Source: Chloroflexota bacterium (GTDB lineage Bacteria; Chloroflexota; Dehalococcoidia; Lucifugimonadales; Lucifugimonadaceae). Taken from it: a stretch of 63,408 nucleotides of DNA. This document shows, in pieces, positions 8,444-17,054 of this stretch; positions within the stretch are counted from its first letter, which is position 1; each line of letters starts with the position of its first letter. A model generated the notes under the pieces. That model saw only the letters and a program-made list of their open reading frames with translations, was not told the DNA's origin and made no database searches. The position numbers and the translations under genes were made by a program. The DNA is taken from NCBI GenBank assembly GCA_002721615.1, contig PBKW01000010.1:1-63408 (forward strand). The letters run 5' to 3'.

Positions 8444-9649
8444 TCAACTTGCATAACCGGCATGTCCCGAACTATATATTGTTTTTGAATGATCCCAAGG
8501 TTCTATATTATCTTCTTTGATTTCAATTCCAAATCCAGGAGCATCTGATGGAATAATCTTTCCATCAATTGGTAATGCCATTCCAGGTGTATATGGTAAT
8601 TCTTCTAATGGAATTCCTGGGTCAAAACCCATGTGAAATTCAGCAAAAGGGGATTCTGGCATTGCAAATGCAAAATGTTGACCAAATGGAGAGTTAGCAC
8701 CACCATGAGGAATAGTAATTATCCCAGATGTCTCAGCAAGATTATAAATTTTTAAAGTTTCAGTTAGACCACCTACCCAATTTATATCAGGTTGAACAAC
8801 ATCTACACATTTAGCTTCTATCATTTGTTTAAAAGAATGTCTTCCACGATGATCTTCTCCTGTTGCTATAGGCATCCAAGGTGCTGATTTCTTTATTGAT
8901 ATTAATCCATCAATATCATGAGGTATTAATGGTTCTTCTATCCATCGAATTTCGTATTTCCTTAATCTTTCTGCTAATCGTATAGTAAATTCTGTATTAT
9001 ATGACATGACTGCATTTATCATTAACTCACTACTATTTCCAATAAGCTCTCTTGCATCAGTAACTCTTTTTTCAACTAAATCTAAACCTTTTATACCCAT
9101 TTCATAATGAGCTGGATTTGTTATTTTAAATGATTTAAATCCTAACTCTATATACCAATCTAAATCGTCTCCCGTTGAATATAGTTCTATATGATCTCGG
9201 CTAGGGCCTCCAATTAATTTATATACAGGTAAATCTAATAATTTCCCTTTTAGATCCCATAAAGCTAAATCAATTCCACTTTGGGCAACATTTGTTAACC
9301 CAGTACCTAATCTAGCATTAGATCTGTACATTAAGTCATTTAAGTATTCAATAGAAAAACAATCTTGGCCTTCAAGTAATGGGGCAAGATGAAAATCAAT
9401 AAGATTGGCTACAGGTTGACCGAAAGAACATCTTCCCAGTCCCCATTGACCATTTTCTACAGTTATTTGTACCCAAACTTCTCCACCTCCTAAACCAGGA
9501 ATTTTAGATGGAATTTTTGAAAATTGTGGATATTTATTTATTGGCAAAATTCTAGGGGCATATTTATTCCATGAATCTCTCCAAGGTTTTGTTTTAACAG
9601 AAGGTCTTGGGAAATTTATATTTACAGCTCTTACAGATTTAATCTTCAT
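8444..9649 (-). CDS. Enolase-superfamily protein resembling L-rhamnonate dehydratase, one metal ligand changed
   Basis: A 401-residue protein whose pattern (FPRP N-terminus, GLGGGEVWVQI, WIEEPLIPHD, TGEDHRG, QPDINWVGG, IPHGG) recalls L-rhamnonate dehydratase. Visible site residues are K175, E238, E265, D288 and H315. The expected first Asp ligand (family pattern M-V-D-C) is Asn here: N212 in LMINAVMS, confirmed at the codon (AAT). It may bind metal weakly, use another residue, or catalyse something else. It is the first gene of a two-gene operon with 7247-8437. No Shine-Dalgarno is visible; TATTAT lies six bases upstream of the ATG, so a leaderless transcript is likely. Confidence 0.87.
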   Translation of the reverse strand: MKIKSVRAVNINFPRPSVKTKPWRDSWNKYAPRILPINKYPQFSKIPSKIPGLGGGEVWVQITVENGQWGLGRCSFGQPVANLIDFHLAPLLEGQDCFSIEYLNDLMYRSNARLGTGLTNVAQSGIDLALWDLKGKLLDLPVYKLIGGPSRDHIELYSTGDDLDWYIELGFKSFKITNPAHYEMGIKGLDLVEKRVTDARELIGNSSELMINAVMSYNTEFTIRLAERLRKYEIRWIEEPLIPHDIDGLISIKKSAPWMPIATGEDHRGRHSFKQMIEAKCVDVVQPDINWVGGLTETLKIYNLAETSGIITIPHGGANSPFGQHFAFAMPESPFAEFHMGFDPGIPLEELPYTPGMALPIDGKIIPSDAPGFGIEIKEDNIEPWDHSKTIYSSGHAGYAS

Positions 9650-9655
9650 GTAAAG

Positions 9656-9684
9656 ATAATAGCAAAAAAAAAACGGGGATCCAA
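9656..9684 (-). promoter_or_regulatory. Candidate promoter for the 8444-9649 operon, overlapping a terminator
   Basis: On the minus strand TTGGAT (9684-9679), 17 bases, then TATTAT (9661-9656), six bases before the ATG at 9649. The spacer is the T-run and one arm of the terminator of the gene upstream, so the stop of one transcript and the start of the next are stacked. Confidence 0.4.
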
Positions 9685-9699
9685 ATTGAATCCCCGTTT
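9664..9699 (-). terminator. Rho-independent terminator after the ABC binding-protein gene
   Basis: A perfect 10-bp stem (AAACGGGGAT / ATCCCCGTTT, 9671-9680 with 9690-9699) and a nine-base loop, followed on the minus strand by ten T residues (9673-9664). It lies 21 bases after the stop codon at 9720. Confidence 0.9.
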
Positions 9700-9719
9700 A
9701 AATATTTCGTTATAGTCTA

Positions 9720-11669
9720 CTAGTTTCCAGTAGATCGTATCTTAAGCGTTTGCAAGTACCAACCATTCCAACAAGGGTATGGTGCTACATAAGGATCATC
9801 TCTGCTAGCCCAACCAGACCAGTAATGTCCGTTTTGAACTACTACGTGAAGTTCCTCAGCTATAAGAATAGCAGGCATTTCAGTGTACCAGATGTCCAAA
9901 GCTTCTTCTGTAAGAGACATGTATTCTGCGTCATCCATAGAGTGAGCCATTCCTTCTAGTTTATCCATGATTTCACTGAAACGATCATTCTGCCATCGAG
10001 TAGCATTTACAGCGTTAGGTGCTTTTTCTCCTAACGGTGCATAGTGTTTCTTGTGATACTGCTTAAGAGTGTCATAAGGTTCGTTAATACTTCCACACAT
10101 AATGAAAATACCAATTGGTGTGTTACCAGTTAACATGTTGTCAACCATAACAGCTTGTTCACTTTGTATGTAAGTAGCATCAAAACCACCATCTCTTAAT
10201 TGTTTCTCAACTACTGGACCATTAGGTCGTAACCATCCAGCAACCTCGAATTTGATAGAGAGAACTTCTCCATCTTTCTCCCACATACCATCAGCGTTTT
10301 TAGCAAAACCAGCTTTCTCCATTCTCTCAGCTGCTTTAGCTAAGTCGTGAGGGTCAGTTCCACCGTATTTGTCGATTAATGGCTGGAAGTGTTGGATGTA
10401 TTTGTTCACAGCATATGAAGAGAACGGTCCAGAAACTGGAGGTACTGCTCCCTCATAACCTAAAGCAGAAACCTGAGTTCTGTTAATTGTGTGGTTCAAA
10501 GCCCACCTTACATCAACATTACCAAAAGGCTCAACTTCGTGGTTAATTTCCATATTGAATGTACATCCGTCTGGAGCACCAAATACAGGTCCTTCTCCCC
10601 AAGACTGAAGCGCAGTATTACGTTTCATAGCAGCCTTGAAAGTACCAACCAATAGTGGAGGTCCAGCATCTGCTTCGTTGTTAATGTACAATGCAGCTGC
10701 AACTTCATCATCAGAAGCAGGGATGTACATTACTCTCTCAACATGAGGTTCTTCAGGCCAGAAACCAGTTTCAGTTCCCCACCAGTCATCCCTTAAGTCA
10801 TATTTGTGAGATTCAGCAGACATTTGAACTAACTTATAAGGTCCAGTAAATACTGGGTGTCCATTAGGTATGTCCAAATTCTTAAAGGTTTTAATATCTT
10901 CTTTTTCCCAAACGTGTTTAGGAAGAATATCTTGGTGATTCTCGTGTCCTAGACCGAAAACATTTTGGAAATATCTTGGGTCAGGCTTAGTCAAGTTAAT
11001 TGTAAAGTTGAGGTCATCTTTAACTTCAACGCTAGCAATCTTGTCTTTAAAGTTCTGAGAATACCTTACGTCAGGCGCAGCTGCAGTTACCTGGTCAACT
11101 GTGTGTTTCACGTCATGTGATGTGAAAGCTACACCGTCAGACCATTTTACACCTTCTCTTAATTCAACATCGACTGAATCTAGAGTTGAATTATAAGTCC
11201 ACTTTTTACCAATCCATGGAATAATTTCACCAACGTTTAAGTTAGTGTAGAAAAGGAATTCAATCATTCCTTTTTCACCAGCATGTCGTTGATGATTAAC
11301 ACCATTCTGATATGGGTTGTAAGTGTCAGGCATAGGCAATTGAGGTCCTAGAGTGTCACTCCAAGGCATAACTATAAGAGTTTTGTTTCTTGGAACATCT
11401 CCACCCATTACTCTTGCAGGCTTATCTTCTTTTTCAGCAGCAGCAGGTTCTTCCTTAGCTTCTGGCTTTAAAGGTTTAACTTCTTTCTTTTCAGTCTTCA
11501 CAACTTGGTCTTGTGAAGCTACCTTAGGTTGCTCTTTAGCAGCTGGTGCAGCAGCTTCTTCTTCGTCGCCACCACAAGCTGTAACTACAAGCATTAAACC
11601 AAGGAGTAATCCGAAAACAAGAGCAAACCTAGCATACTTCAAAAAAGAAAAAGTATCTTGTTTTGCCAT
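9720..11669 (-). CDS. ABC importer solute-binding lipoprotein, family 5 (peptide/nickel type)
   Basis: A 649-residue receptor. After MAKQDTFSFLKYARF and a hydrophobic stretch comes the lipobox VVTACGG with Cys at about residue 32, then an 55-residue Ala/Glu/Lys/Pro-rich tether. The family-5 domain shows LREGVKWSDGVAFTSHDV, TGPYKLV, RWALNHTINR and a C-terminal WYTEMPAILIAEE. It would capture a peptide or other oligomeric solute outside the membrane and deliver it to the divergent permease operon at 11946-16082. AGGAG sits upstream of the start. G+C is higher (about 40 %) than most of the window, as in the other receptor genes, pointing to strong expression. Confidence 0.93.
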   Translation of the reverse strand: MAKQDTFSFLKYARFALVFGLLLGLMLVVTACGGDEEEAAAPAAKEQPKVASQDQVVKTEKKEVKPLKPEAKEEPAAAEKEDKPARVMGGDVPRNKTLIVMPWSDTLGPQLPMPDTYNPYQNGVNHQRHAGEKGMIEFLFYTNLNVGEIIPWIGKKWTYNSTLDSVDVELREGVKWSDGVAFTSHDVKHTVDQVTAAAPDVRYSQNFKDKIASVEVKDDLNFTINLTKPDPRYFQNVFGLGHENHQDILPKHVWEKEDIKTFKNLDIPNGHPVFTGPYKLVQMSAESHKYDLRDDWWGTETGFWPEEPHVERVMYIPASDDEVAAALYINNEADAGPPLLVGTFKAAMKRNTALQSWGEGPVFGAPDGCTFNMEINHEVEPFGNVDVRWALNHTINRTQVSALGYEGAVPPVSGPFSSYAVNKYIQHFQPLIDKYGGTDPHDLAKAAERMEKAGFAKNADGMWEKDGEVLSIKFEVAGWLRPNGPVVEKQLRDGGFDATYIQSEQAVMVDNMLTGNTPIGIFIMCGSINEPYDTLKQYHKKHYAPLGEKAPNAVNATRWQNDRFSEIMDKLEGMAHSMDDAEYMSLTEEALDIWYTEMPAILIAEELHVVVQNGHYWSGWASRDDPYVAPYPCWNGWYLQTLKIRSTGN

Positions 11670-11910
11670 ATTTTATTTTCTCCTTTCTTTAATTTTGTAA
11701 TGTTAAAAAATCTAATGTCTTTTATTTAAATTAAACATTTGGATTTAATTAAACAAAACAAAATATAGAATTAAGTTTTAAGATTTCCAATTTTAACTAT
11801 CAAATATCAAAAAAGCAACGTAATTAATAAATTTAAAAGAATAATTGAAAGAATTTTTAAAATTCACTATGAAATTTTTTCGAAATATGTTTGAATACTT
11901 AAATCATAAA

Positions 11911-11938
11911 TTTTCAATAGTTTAAAAAATAATATAAT
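11911..11938 (+). promoter_or_regulatory. Candidate promoter of the permease operon, leaderless
   Basis: TTTTCA (11911-11916), a 16-base spacer and a perfect TATAAT (11933-11938) end seven bases before the ATG at 11946. Initiation would fall at or next to the start codon. The rest of 11670-11945, between the divergent receptor and permease genes, is very AT-rich and holds no other feature I can support. Confidence 0.5.
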
Positions 11939-11945
11939 TAAAGTA

Positions 11946-12950
11946 ATGAAACTTTCTTATGCAATAAAACGAATTGGAGTTTTTTTCCTAATCATTTGGT
12001 TAGCAGTAACCTTGAATTTTGGTCTTCCAAGAATGATGCCAGGTGACCCTATTGAGCAAAGATTAGCTTTAATTACTGCTTTTGATGAATATGCTGCAAC
12101 TAACATTGCTGAGATTGGGGCATCTTATAGAAAACAATATGGTTTGGATAAATCTTTAGTTAATCAATACTTTACTTACTGGGCAGATTTATTTAGAGGT
12201 GACATGGGAGTTTCAATGTCAGATTTTCCCCAACCTGTTGCCCAGAAAATTAGTGCAGCTATGCCTTGGACTATTGGATTAATTACTGTAGCAACAATAT
12301 TGGCTTTTGCTATTGGAAGTTTAATGGGAGCTTTATTAGCCTGGAAACGAGCAGTTAAATATGTTCTCCCCGTAATGCCAATATTTATGGTTTTATCTGC
12401 CATTCCTTATTTCTTGCTTGGACTTCTACTAATATTCTCGTTTGCATTGGTTTATACTATTTTCCCACTCGGTGGGGGAATTAAGATTGGAATGGCTCCA
12501 AGTTGGGAATGGGAAGCTGTAGTAAGTATTTTTAAACATGGAATGCTACCAGCATTATCAATTATTTTATCAAGTGCTGGAATGTGGGGATTAGGAATGC
12601 GTGCATTGATGGTAACGAATCAAGGAGAAGATTTTATGCATCTTGCTGAAGCAAAAGGATTGCCTGAGAGCAGAATTTTCTTTGTATATGCATTACGTAA
12701 TGCAATGTTACCTCAAATTACTGCAGTTGCAATTTCACTAGGATTCGTATTATCTGGATCTGTTTTAGTGGAAGTTATTTTTAATTACCCTGGAGTAGGT
12801 TTTCTTTTAAAGCAAGCTATATCAGGTAAAGATTATTGGGTAATTCAAGGGATCGTATTTATTCTTATCATTTCTGTTGGAGTAACTTTATTAGTAGTAG
12901 ATCTCTGTTTGCCTTTACTTGATCCAAGAATAAACTACCAGAAAAAATAA
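11946..12950 (+). CDS. ABC importer permease (DppB/OppB family)
   Basis: A 334-residue inner-membrane permease with about six transmembrane segments. The N-terminus (RIGVFFLIIWLAVTLNFGLPRMMPGDP) is the typical OppB/DppB opening. The ATPase-contact EAA loop is around residues 225-250 (AEAKGLPESRIFFVYALRNAMLPQ), and the C-terminus ends in the usual LLVVDLCLPLLDPRI. It forms the channel with the next gene. No Shine-Dalgarno is seen; a TATAAT lies seven bases upstream. It heads the operon permease-permease-ATPase-small membrane protein-ATPase. Confidence 0.94.
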   Translation: MKLSYAIKRIGVFFLIIWLAVTLNFGLPRMMPGDPIEQRLALITAFDEYAATNIAEIGASYRKQYGLDKSLVNQYFTYWADLFRGDMGVSMSDFPQPVAQKISAAMPWTIGLITVATILAFAIGSLMGALLAWKRAVKYVLPVMPIFMVLSAIPYFLLGLLLIFSFALVYTIFPLGGGIKIGMAPSWEWEAVVSIFKHGMLPALSIILSSAGMWGLGMRALMVTNQGEDFMHLAEAKGLPESRIFFVYALRNAMLPQITAVAISLGFVLSGSVLVEVIFNYPGVGFLLKQAISGKDYWVIQGIVFILIISVGVTLLVVDLCLPLLDPRINYQKK

Positions 12951-12968
12951 TTAGTATAGGAAAACCTT

Positions 12969-13823
12969 ATGAATTTTATAAAAAAAGCAGTTATAAAATC
13001 TATAGTTAATTATAAGCTCACACTTGGACTCTTTTTGTGTGCAGTAGTTGTTCTATTTGGTGTTGTAGGGCCTGCTTTTTATGATATTGAAAAGCAAGAA
13101 GTTGGAGCGGGTATGCCAATGTTAGAACCATCAAGTGAATATCCATTAGGAACTGATGCTCAAGGAAGAGATGTTTTGGCATGGGTAATTGCCGGTACTC
13201 CTGCAACTTTAAGAATAGGATTACTCGCTGGAATATTAGGAGTAGTAATAGGTGCTGTAGTAGCTTTTGTGGCTGGGTTCTATGGTGGATGGGTAGATAC
13301 AATATTAAGAATACTTACTGATGTTTTGATTACAGTTCCAGGAATATTAATTTTAGTAATTGCTGCTTCTATGTTGGAGGTAGTGACTATTGAATTAATG
13401 GCCATAATTATTGCTTCACTTGCTTGGATGGGACCTGCAAGAGTAATACGTTCCCAAGTTTTAGTATTGAGAGAAAAATTATTTGTTGATGTTTCAAGAT
13501 TATCTGGAGAACCTGATTGGAAAATTGTATTCCTTGAAGTAGCTCCTAATCTAATGCCGTTTTTATTAGCTAGTTTTGTGTCAGCTGTTGCTGGAGCATT
13601 ATTAGCTTCAATTGGTCTAGAGGTATTAGGTTTGGGTCCTGCTCATCTTGCAACATTAGGACAAATAATATTTTGGGTTGACTTTTACAATGCATTACTT
13701 AGAGGTGCTTGGTGGTGGTGGGGTCCTCCTATATTAGTAGTTATAATATTATTCGTTGGCTTATTCTTAGCCTCAGTAGCTTTAGATGAAATAGCAAATC
13801 CAAGATTAAAAACAAGGGTTTAA
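12969..13823 (+). CDS. ABC importer permease (DppC/OppC family)
   Basis: A 284-residue membrane permease, partner of the preceding DppB-like protein. It has an N-terminal transmembrane helix, the periplasmic YPLGTDAQGRDVLAWVIAG motif typical of OppC/DppC, four to five further helices, and an EAA-like segment (ARVIRSQVLVLREKLFV, then LSGEPDWKIVFLEVAPN). It starts 18 bases after the previous stop with AGGA upstream. The ATPases follow directly. Confidence 0.93.
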   Translation: MNFIKKAVIKSIVNYKLTLGLFLCAVVVLFGVVGPAFYDIEKQEVGAGMPMLEPSSEYPLGTDAQGRDVLAWVIAGTPATLRIGLLAGILGVVIGAVVAFVAGFYGGWVDTILRILTDVLITVPGILILVIAASMLEVVTIELMAIIIASLAWMGPARVIRSQVLVLREKLFVDVSRLSGEPDWKIVFLEVAPNLMPFLLASFVSAVAGALLASIGLEVLGLGPAHLATLGQIIFWVDFYNALLRGAWWWWGPPILVVIILFVGLFLASVALDEIANPRLKTRV

Positions 13824-13827
13824 TTCA

Positions 13828-14823
13828 ATGACAACAAAATCTAGTAAAAATAAAAGAGAAAATGTATTAAGTGTTAGTGGATTAAAAGTTCACTATGAAA
13901 CTTCTAAAGGTTGGGTTAAAGCTGTAGAAAATGTCACTTTCGATTTAGAAAGAGGTAAAAGGTTAGCATTAGTAGGAGAGTCTGGTTCAGGAAAAACTAC
14001 TATGGCTATGGGTTTAATGAGAATGATTAAAGAGCCAGGAAAAATAGTTTCTGGATCTATAGAAATTAATGGAAAAGATATTATATCTCTTAGTGATACG
14101 GATCTTAGAAATACTAGACTAAAAGAAATAGCATTGGTACCACAGGGTGCAATGAATTCTCTTAATCCTGTCATGAGAGTTGGCGCACAAATGAGTGATG
14201 CAATAAAACATCATACTAAAGGAAAAATACCAAAGAATGATTTATCAGATCGAATAACAGAACTTCTCAATTCCGTAGGTTTGGATGAAAGGGTTGCTCA
14301 AATGTTTCCTCATGAATTAAGTGGAGGAATGAAACAAAGAGTAGCTATGGCTATTGCCACTTCTTTGAAACCACAAATAATTATTGCTGATGAACCTACA
14401 AGTGCTTTAGATGTAGTAGTACAAAGACAGGTTGTATCTACTTTAGGTAGACTTCAGAAAGAAATTGGAGCATCAGTTGTTATGATTGGTCATGATATGG
14501 GTCTTGTTTCTCAGTTTGCTGATATGATTGGAGTTATGTATGCAGGTAAATTAGTAGAATTAGGACCATCAATAGATATATTTAAAAAACCTAGACATTT
14601 ATATACAAGATTATTAATTTCCAGTTTGCCAAACTTAGAATCAAAAAAACAATTTCAAGGAATTCCTGGTTTGCCTCCATTATTAATTGATCTTCCTGAA
14701 GGATGTACTTTCTGTCAGAGAGTTGAAGGAGCAAAAAGAAATGATGGAAAAGATCCAGAATGGACTAATATTGGTGAAGATCACTGGGTTGCTTTATGTA
14801 ATGATTGTGTGGATTTAGATTAA
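13828..14823 (+). CDS. ABC importer ATPase (DppD/OppD family) with a four-Cys C-terminus
   Basis: A 331-residue cytosolic ATPase. Walker A is G50ESGSGKTT58, the signature is LSGGMKQR, Walker B is IIIADEPTSALD, and the switch His is in MIGHDMG. The C-terminal oligopeptide-ABC domain is unusual. Instead of the normal C-x-F-x-x-R-C pattern it has GCTFCQRV and, near the end, ALCNDC: two CxxC pairs that could bind zinc or an Fe-S cluster. It follows the DppC-like permease by four bases and is followed by a small membrane-protein gene one base after its stop. Confidence 0.93.
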   Translation: MTTKSSKNKRENVLSVSGLKVHYETSKGWVKAVENVTFDLERGKRLALVGESGSGKTTMAMGLMRMIKEPGKIVSGSIEINGKDIISLSDTDLRNTRLKEIALVPQGAMNSLNPVMRVGAQMSDAIKHHTKGKIPKNDLSDRITELLNSVGLDERVAQMFPHELSGGMKQRVAMAIATSLKPQIIIADEPTSALDVVVQRQVVSTLGRLQKEIGASVVMIGHDMGLVSQFADMIGVMYAGKLVELGPSIDIFKKPRHLYTRLLISSLPNLESKKQFQGIPGLPPLLIDLPEGCTFCQRVEGAKRNDGKDPEWTNIGEDHWVALCNDCVDLD

Positions 14824-14824
14824 C

Positions 14825-15031
14825 ATGAAAAAATTAATACAAAATATTGAAGATAATGCGAATTTATTAATAGGTTTATTAATAATTTTGCTTTTAATTG
14901 GAATTATTATTGAAATTATTTTTCTAGCAGTAGGAACTGATGAACCACAGATTGCTGGTGAAACTATAGCGCCTGGATCTACACGGGAACAGAGAGATTC
15001 TGCTAGTGGAGAAGGAGGATTAGGCTGGTAA
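14825..15031 (+). CDS. 68-residue single-pass membrane protein within the ABC operon
   Basis: Not a family I recognise. It has a short basic/acidic N-terminus (MKKLIQNIEDNAN), one strongly hydrophobic helix at about residues 14-36, and a hydrophilic Gly/Ser/Glu-rich tail ending GEGGLGW. It starts one base after the previous stop and ends one base before the next start, so it is locked between the two ATPase genes. The layout (helix then Gly/Ser/Asp tail) copies the C-terminal tail of the following ATPase. An accessory subunit that holds the ATPase pair at the membrane is a possibility. Confidence 0.72.
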   Translation: MKKLIQNIEDNANLLIGLLIILLLIGIIIEIIFLAVGTDEPQIAGETIAPGSTREQRDSASGEGGLGW

Positions 15032-15032
15032 T

Positions 15033-16082
15033 ATGAGTAATTTAATTAAAGTCGACAATGTTTCTAAAGTTTTTGGTGAAGGCATGTTTAGTAGATCTCA
15101 AACAGTAGCCGTTAAAGATGTAACACTTGAAATCCCTGAAAAGAATCCTAAAATAATAGCAATTGCAGGTGAAAGTGGTAGTGGGAAAACTACAATGGCA
15201 AGGTTAATACTTGGAATGGTTACTGCTACAAGAGGATCAGTTGAATTTCAAGGTAAAGATATATCTAAAATGAATAAAGCTGAAAAATTAACATTTAGAA
15301 AATCTGTTCAAGCTGTATTTCAAGATCCATTTGAAGTTTATAATCCATTTTATAAAGTTGATCATATTATGATTAGACCAATAAAGAACTTCGATCTCAC
15401 TCGTGATAAAGATGAAGCTCAGACAATGATTGAAGAATCTTTAGAAATGGTAGGTTTAAGACCTGGTGAAACATTAGGAAGATTTCCACATCAATTAAGT
15501 GGTGGCCAAAGACAAAGATTAATGGTAGCAAGAGCAATGTTACTTAAACCTCAAGTTATGGTTGCTGATGAGCCAGTATCCATGGTTGATGCTTCATTGA
15601 GAGCAACGATTTTAGAAACAATACAACAATTAAACAAAGACTTAGGTGTTGGAGTATTATACATTACTCATGACTTAACAACAGCATATCAAATTTGTGA
15701 TGATATTTATGTTATGAATAAAGGTGAAGTTGTAGAAAGTGGTGATGTAGAAAAAGTTATCAAAAACCCAACTCATCCATATACAAAATTGTTAATGGAC
15801 TCTATCCCACAACCAAATCCTGAAATTAGATGGAAAGAAGAAGGCCCTGAATATGATAAATTCCTTTCTGATTTAGCTGAGTTCAGTGTTGAAGAAGATT
15901 CAGAATTTTCACAAACATCAACATTAGAATCTGTAATGATATTGATTTCAGTATTGCTAGGAACTTTAGCTATTATATTATTATTAATGATCTCTGTTGC
16001 AGATGGAAAATCTGATGCTTCAGCAGGTTTCAATGAAGGTGGTGGTGGCGATTTAACTGACATGGATGGTTTTAGCGGTTAA
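15033..16082 (+). CDS. ABC importer ATPase (DppF/OppF family) with a C-terminal transmembrane tail
   Basis: A 349-residue protein. Residues 1-295 are a normal OppF/DppF-type ATPase: Walker A G46ESGSGKTT54, signature LSGGQRQR, Walker B VMVADEPVSMVD, switch His in YITHD. The usual C-terminal oligopeptide-transporter Cys motif is missing. Residues 297-349 instead form a hydrophobic helix (about 301-322) and a Gly/Asp/Ser-rich tail (NEGGGGDLTDMDG). A membrane-spanning segment on this ATPase type is unusual. The frame is open without interruption, so this looks like a true fusion with a module like the preceding 68-residue gene. Confidence 0.9.
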   Translation: MSNLIKVDNVSKVFGEGMFSRSQTVAVKDVTLEIPEKNPKIIAIAGESGSGKTTMARLILGMVTATRGSVEFQGKDISKMNKAEKLTFRKSVQAVFQDPFEVYNPFYKVDHIMIRPIKNFDLTRDKDEAQTMIEESLEMVGLRPGETLGRFPHQLSGGQRQRLMVARAMLLKPQVMVADEPVSMVDASLRATILETIQQLNKDLGVGVLYITHDLTTAYQICDDIYVMNKGEVVESGDVEKVIKNPTHPYTKLLMDSIPQPNPEIRWKEEGPEYDKFLSDLAEFSVEEDSEFSQTSTLESVMILISVLLGTLAIILLLMISVADGKSDASAGFNEGGGGDLTDMDGFSG

Positions 16083-16100
16083 TTCATATAAGGTAGGCTG

Positions 16101-17045
16101 ATGAAGTATAAATTCATAGCTCTTTTACTTTCAATTGCATTGACTATAGCTGTTTGGGTAAGGCATAAACAAGAATGGTTTGAGCCTGATCCTATTTTAA
16201 AAAACACTTTTTGGCCTCAACATGGTTTTGGCGCAATATTCTCTGGATTCATTATGGGAGTAGGTCTATATTTACTCACTTTATTAATTCATAATTCTCT
16301 ACTTCGAAATGATTCTTTTCTAGCAAAAAATTTTTCTACGAAAAAAGTATCTTTGGTAGCTATAATTTTACTATCAACAAGTATTATTTCTTGGGGTTTC
16401 ATATGGCAATATGTTGAAAATTCAGAAATAAGAAGAAATAAAAATACAATTGAGAATTTTCAAATGAGTTTTGAAAACTTTAACAACTCAAACTTAATAA
16501 AAGGAGATTCATCAGATATAGAGAAAAATCTTATTTATAATTTTTATAATAGCTTATGGAATATTTCTGCAGCCCCTAAAGAATCATCTACGAATGAAAT
16601 TTTGAATTATACTACTAGAGAATTCGGATTATATATGTATGATATTTATTCACTTAAAGATTCTTCTATGTGGAAAGGTTTTAGTTGGGGAGTACCTACA
16701 TTACCATGTTATGGGCCATTCGGTTTACCTGTAAGATTTAGAATTGATGAAGCTAATCAAATTAATGAAATATCTTATAAGTTTCAATCTTGGGATCCCA
16801 AAAAAGGGGGTCAATTTTCAAGGTTAGTTCCTACTCCAAAAAATCTAAATTATAAGTTTATTGAAATTACAAGAGCAATTGCAAAAGCTGTAGTATCAAA
16901 TGAATTTGTAATATACGATTATGCATGTTGGAGATCAGAGGAAAAAACAAGTACTGAAATAATTGTATTATGTAATAGTGATGGAATAACTAAAGTTTGT
17001 GGTATTACAGATACAGCAGGAAATTGGATTTACAAAGATTTTTAA
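16101..17045 (+). CDS. Membrane protein of unknown function
   Basis: I do not recognise this 314-residue protein. Three hydrophobic segments fall in the first 115 residues (about 5-22, 45-65, 84-104), then a soluble region of about 200 residues with no cofactor motif. The soluble part contains several aromatic patches (SWGVPTLPCYGPFGLPVRF) and Cys residues near the end. It lies 18 bases after the ABC ATPase, with AAGGTAGG upstream of its ATG, and nine bases before an enolase-family gene, so it could be co-transcribed with either. Confidence 0.65.
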   Translation: MKYKFIALLLSIALTIAVWVRHKQEWFEPDPILKNTFWPQHGFGAIFSGFIMGVGLYLLTLLIHNSLLRNDSFLAKNFSTKKVSLVAIILLSTSIISWGFIWQYVENSEIRRNKNTIENFQMSFENFNNSNLIKGDSSDIEKNLIYNFYNSLWNISAAPKESSTNEILNYTTREFGLYMYDIYSLKDSSMWKGFSWGVPTLPCYGPFGLPVRFRIDEANQINEISYKFQSWDPKKGGQFSRLVPTPKNLNYKFIEITRAIAKAVVSNEFVIYDYACWRSEEKTSTEIIVLCNSDGITKVCGITDTAGNWIYKDF

Positions 17046-17054
17046 GGAGGAGAA

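Noticed and set aside
13018-13302. Minus-strand 94-residue open frame
   Set aside because: It lies wholly inside the DppC-like permease gene and has a low-complexity Leu/Gln composition typical of antisense membrane-protein frames.
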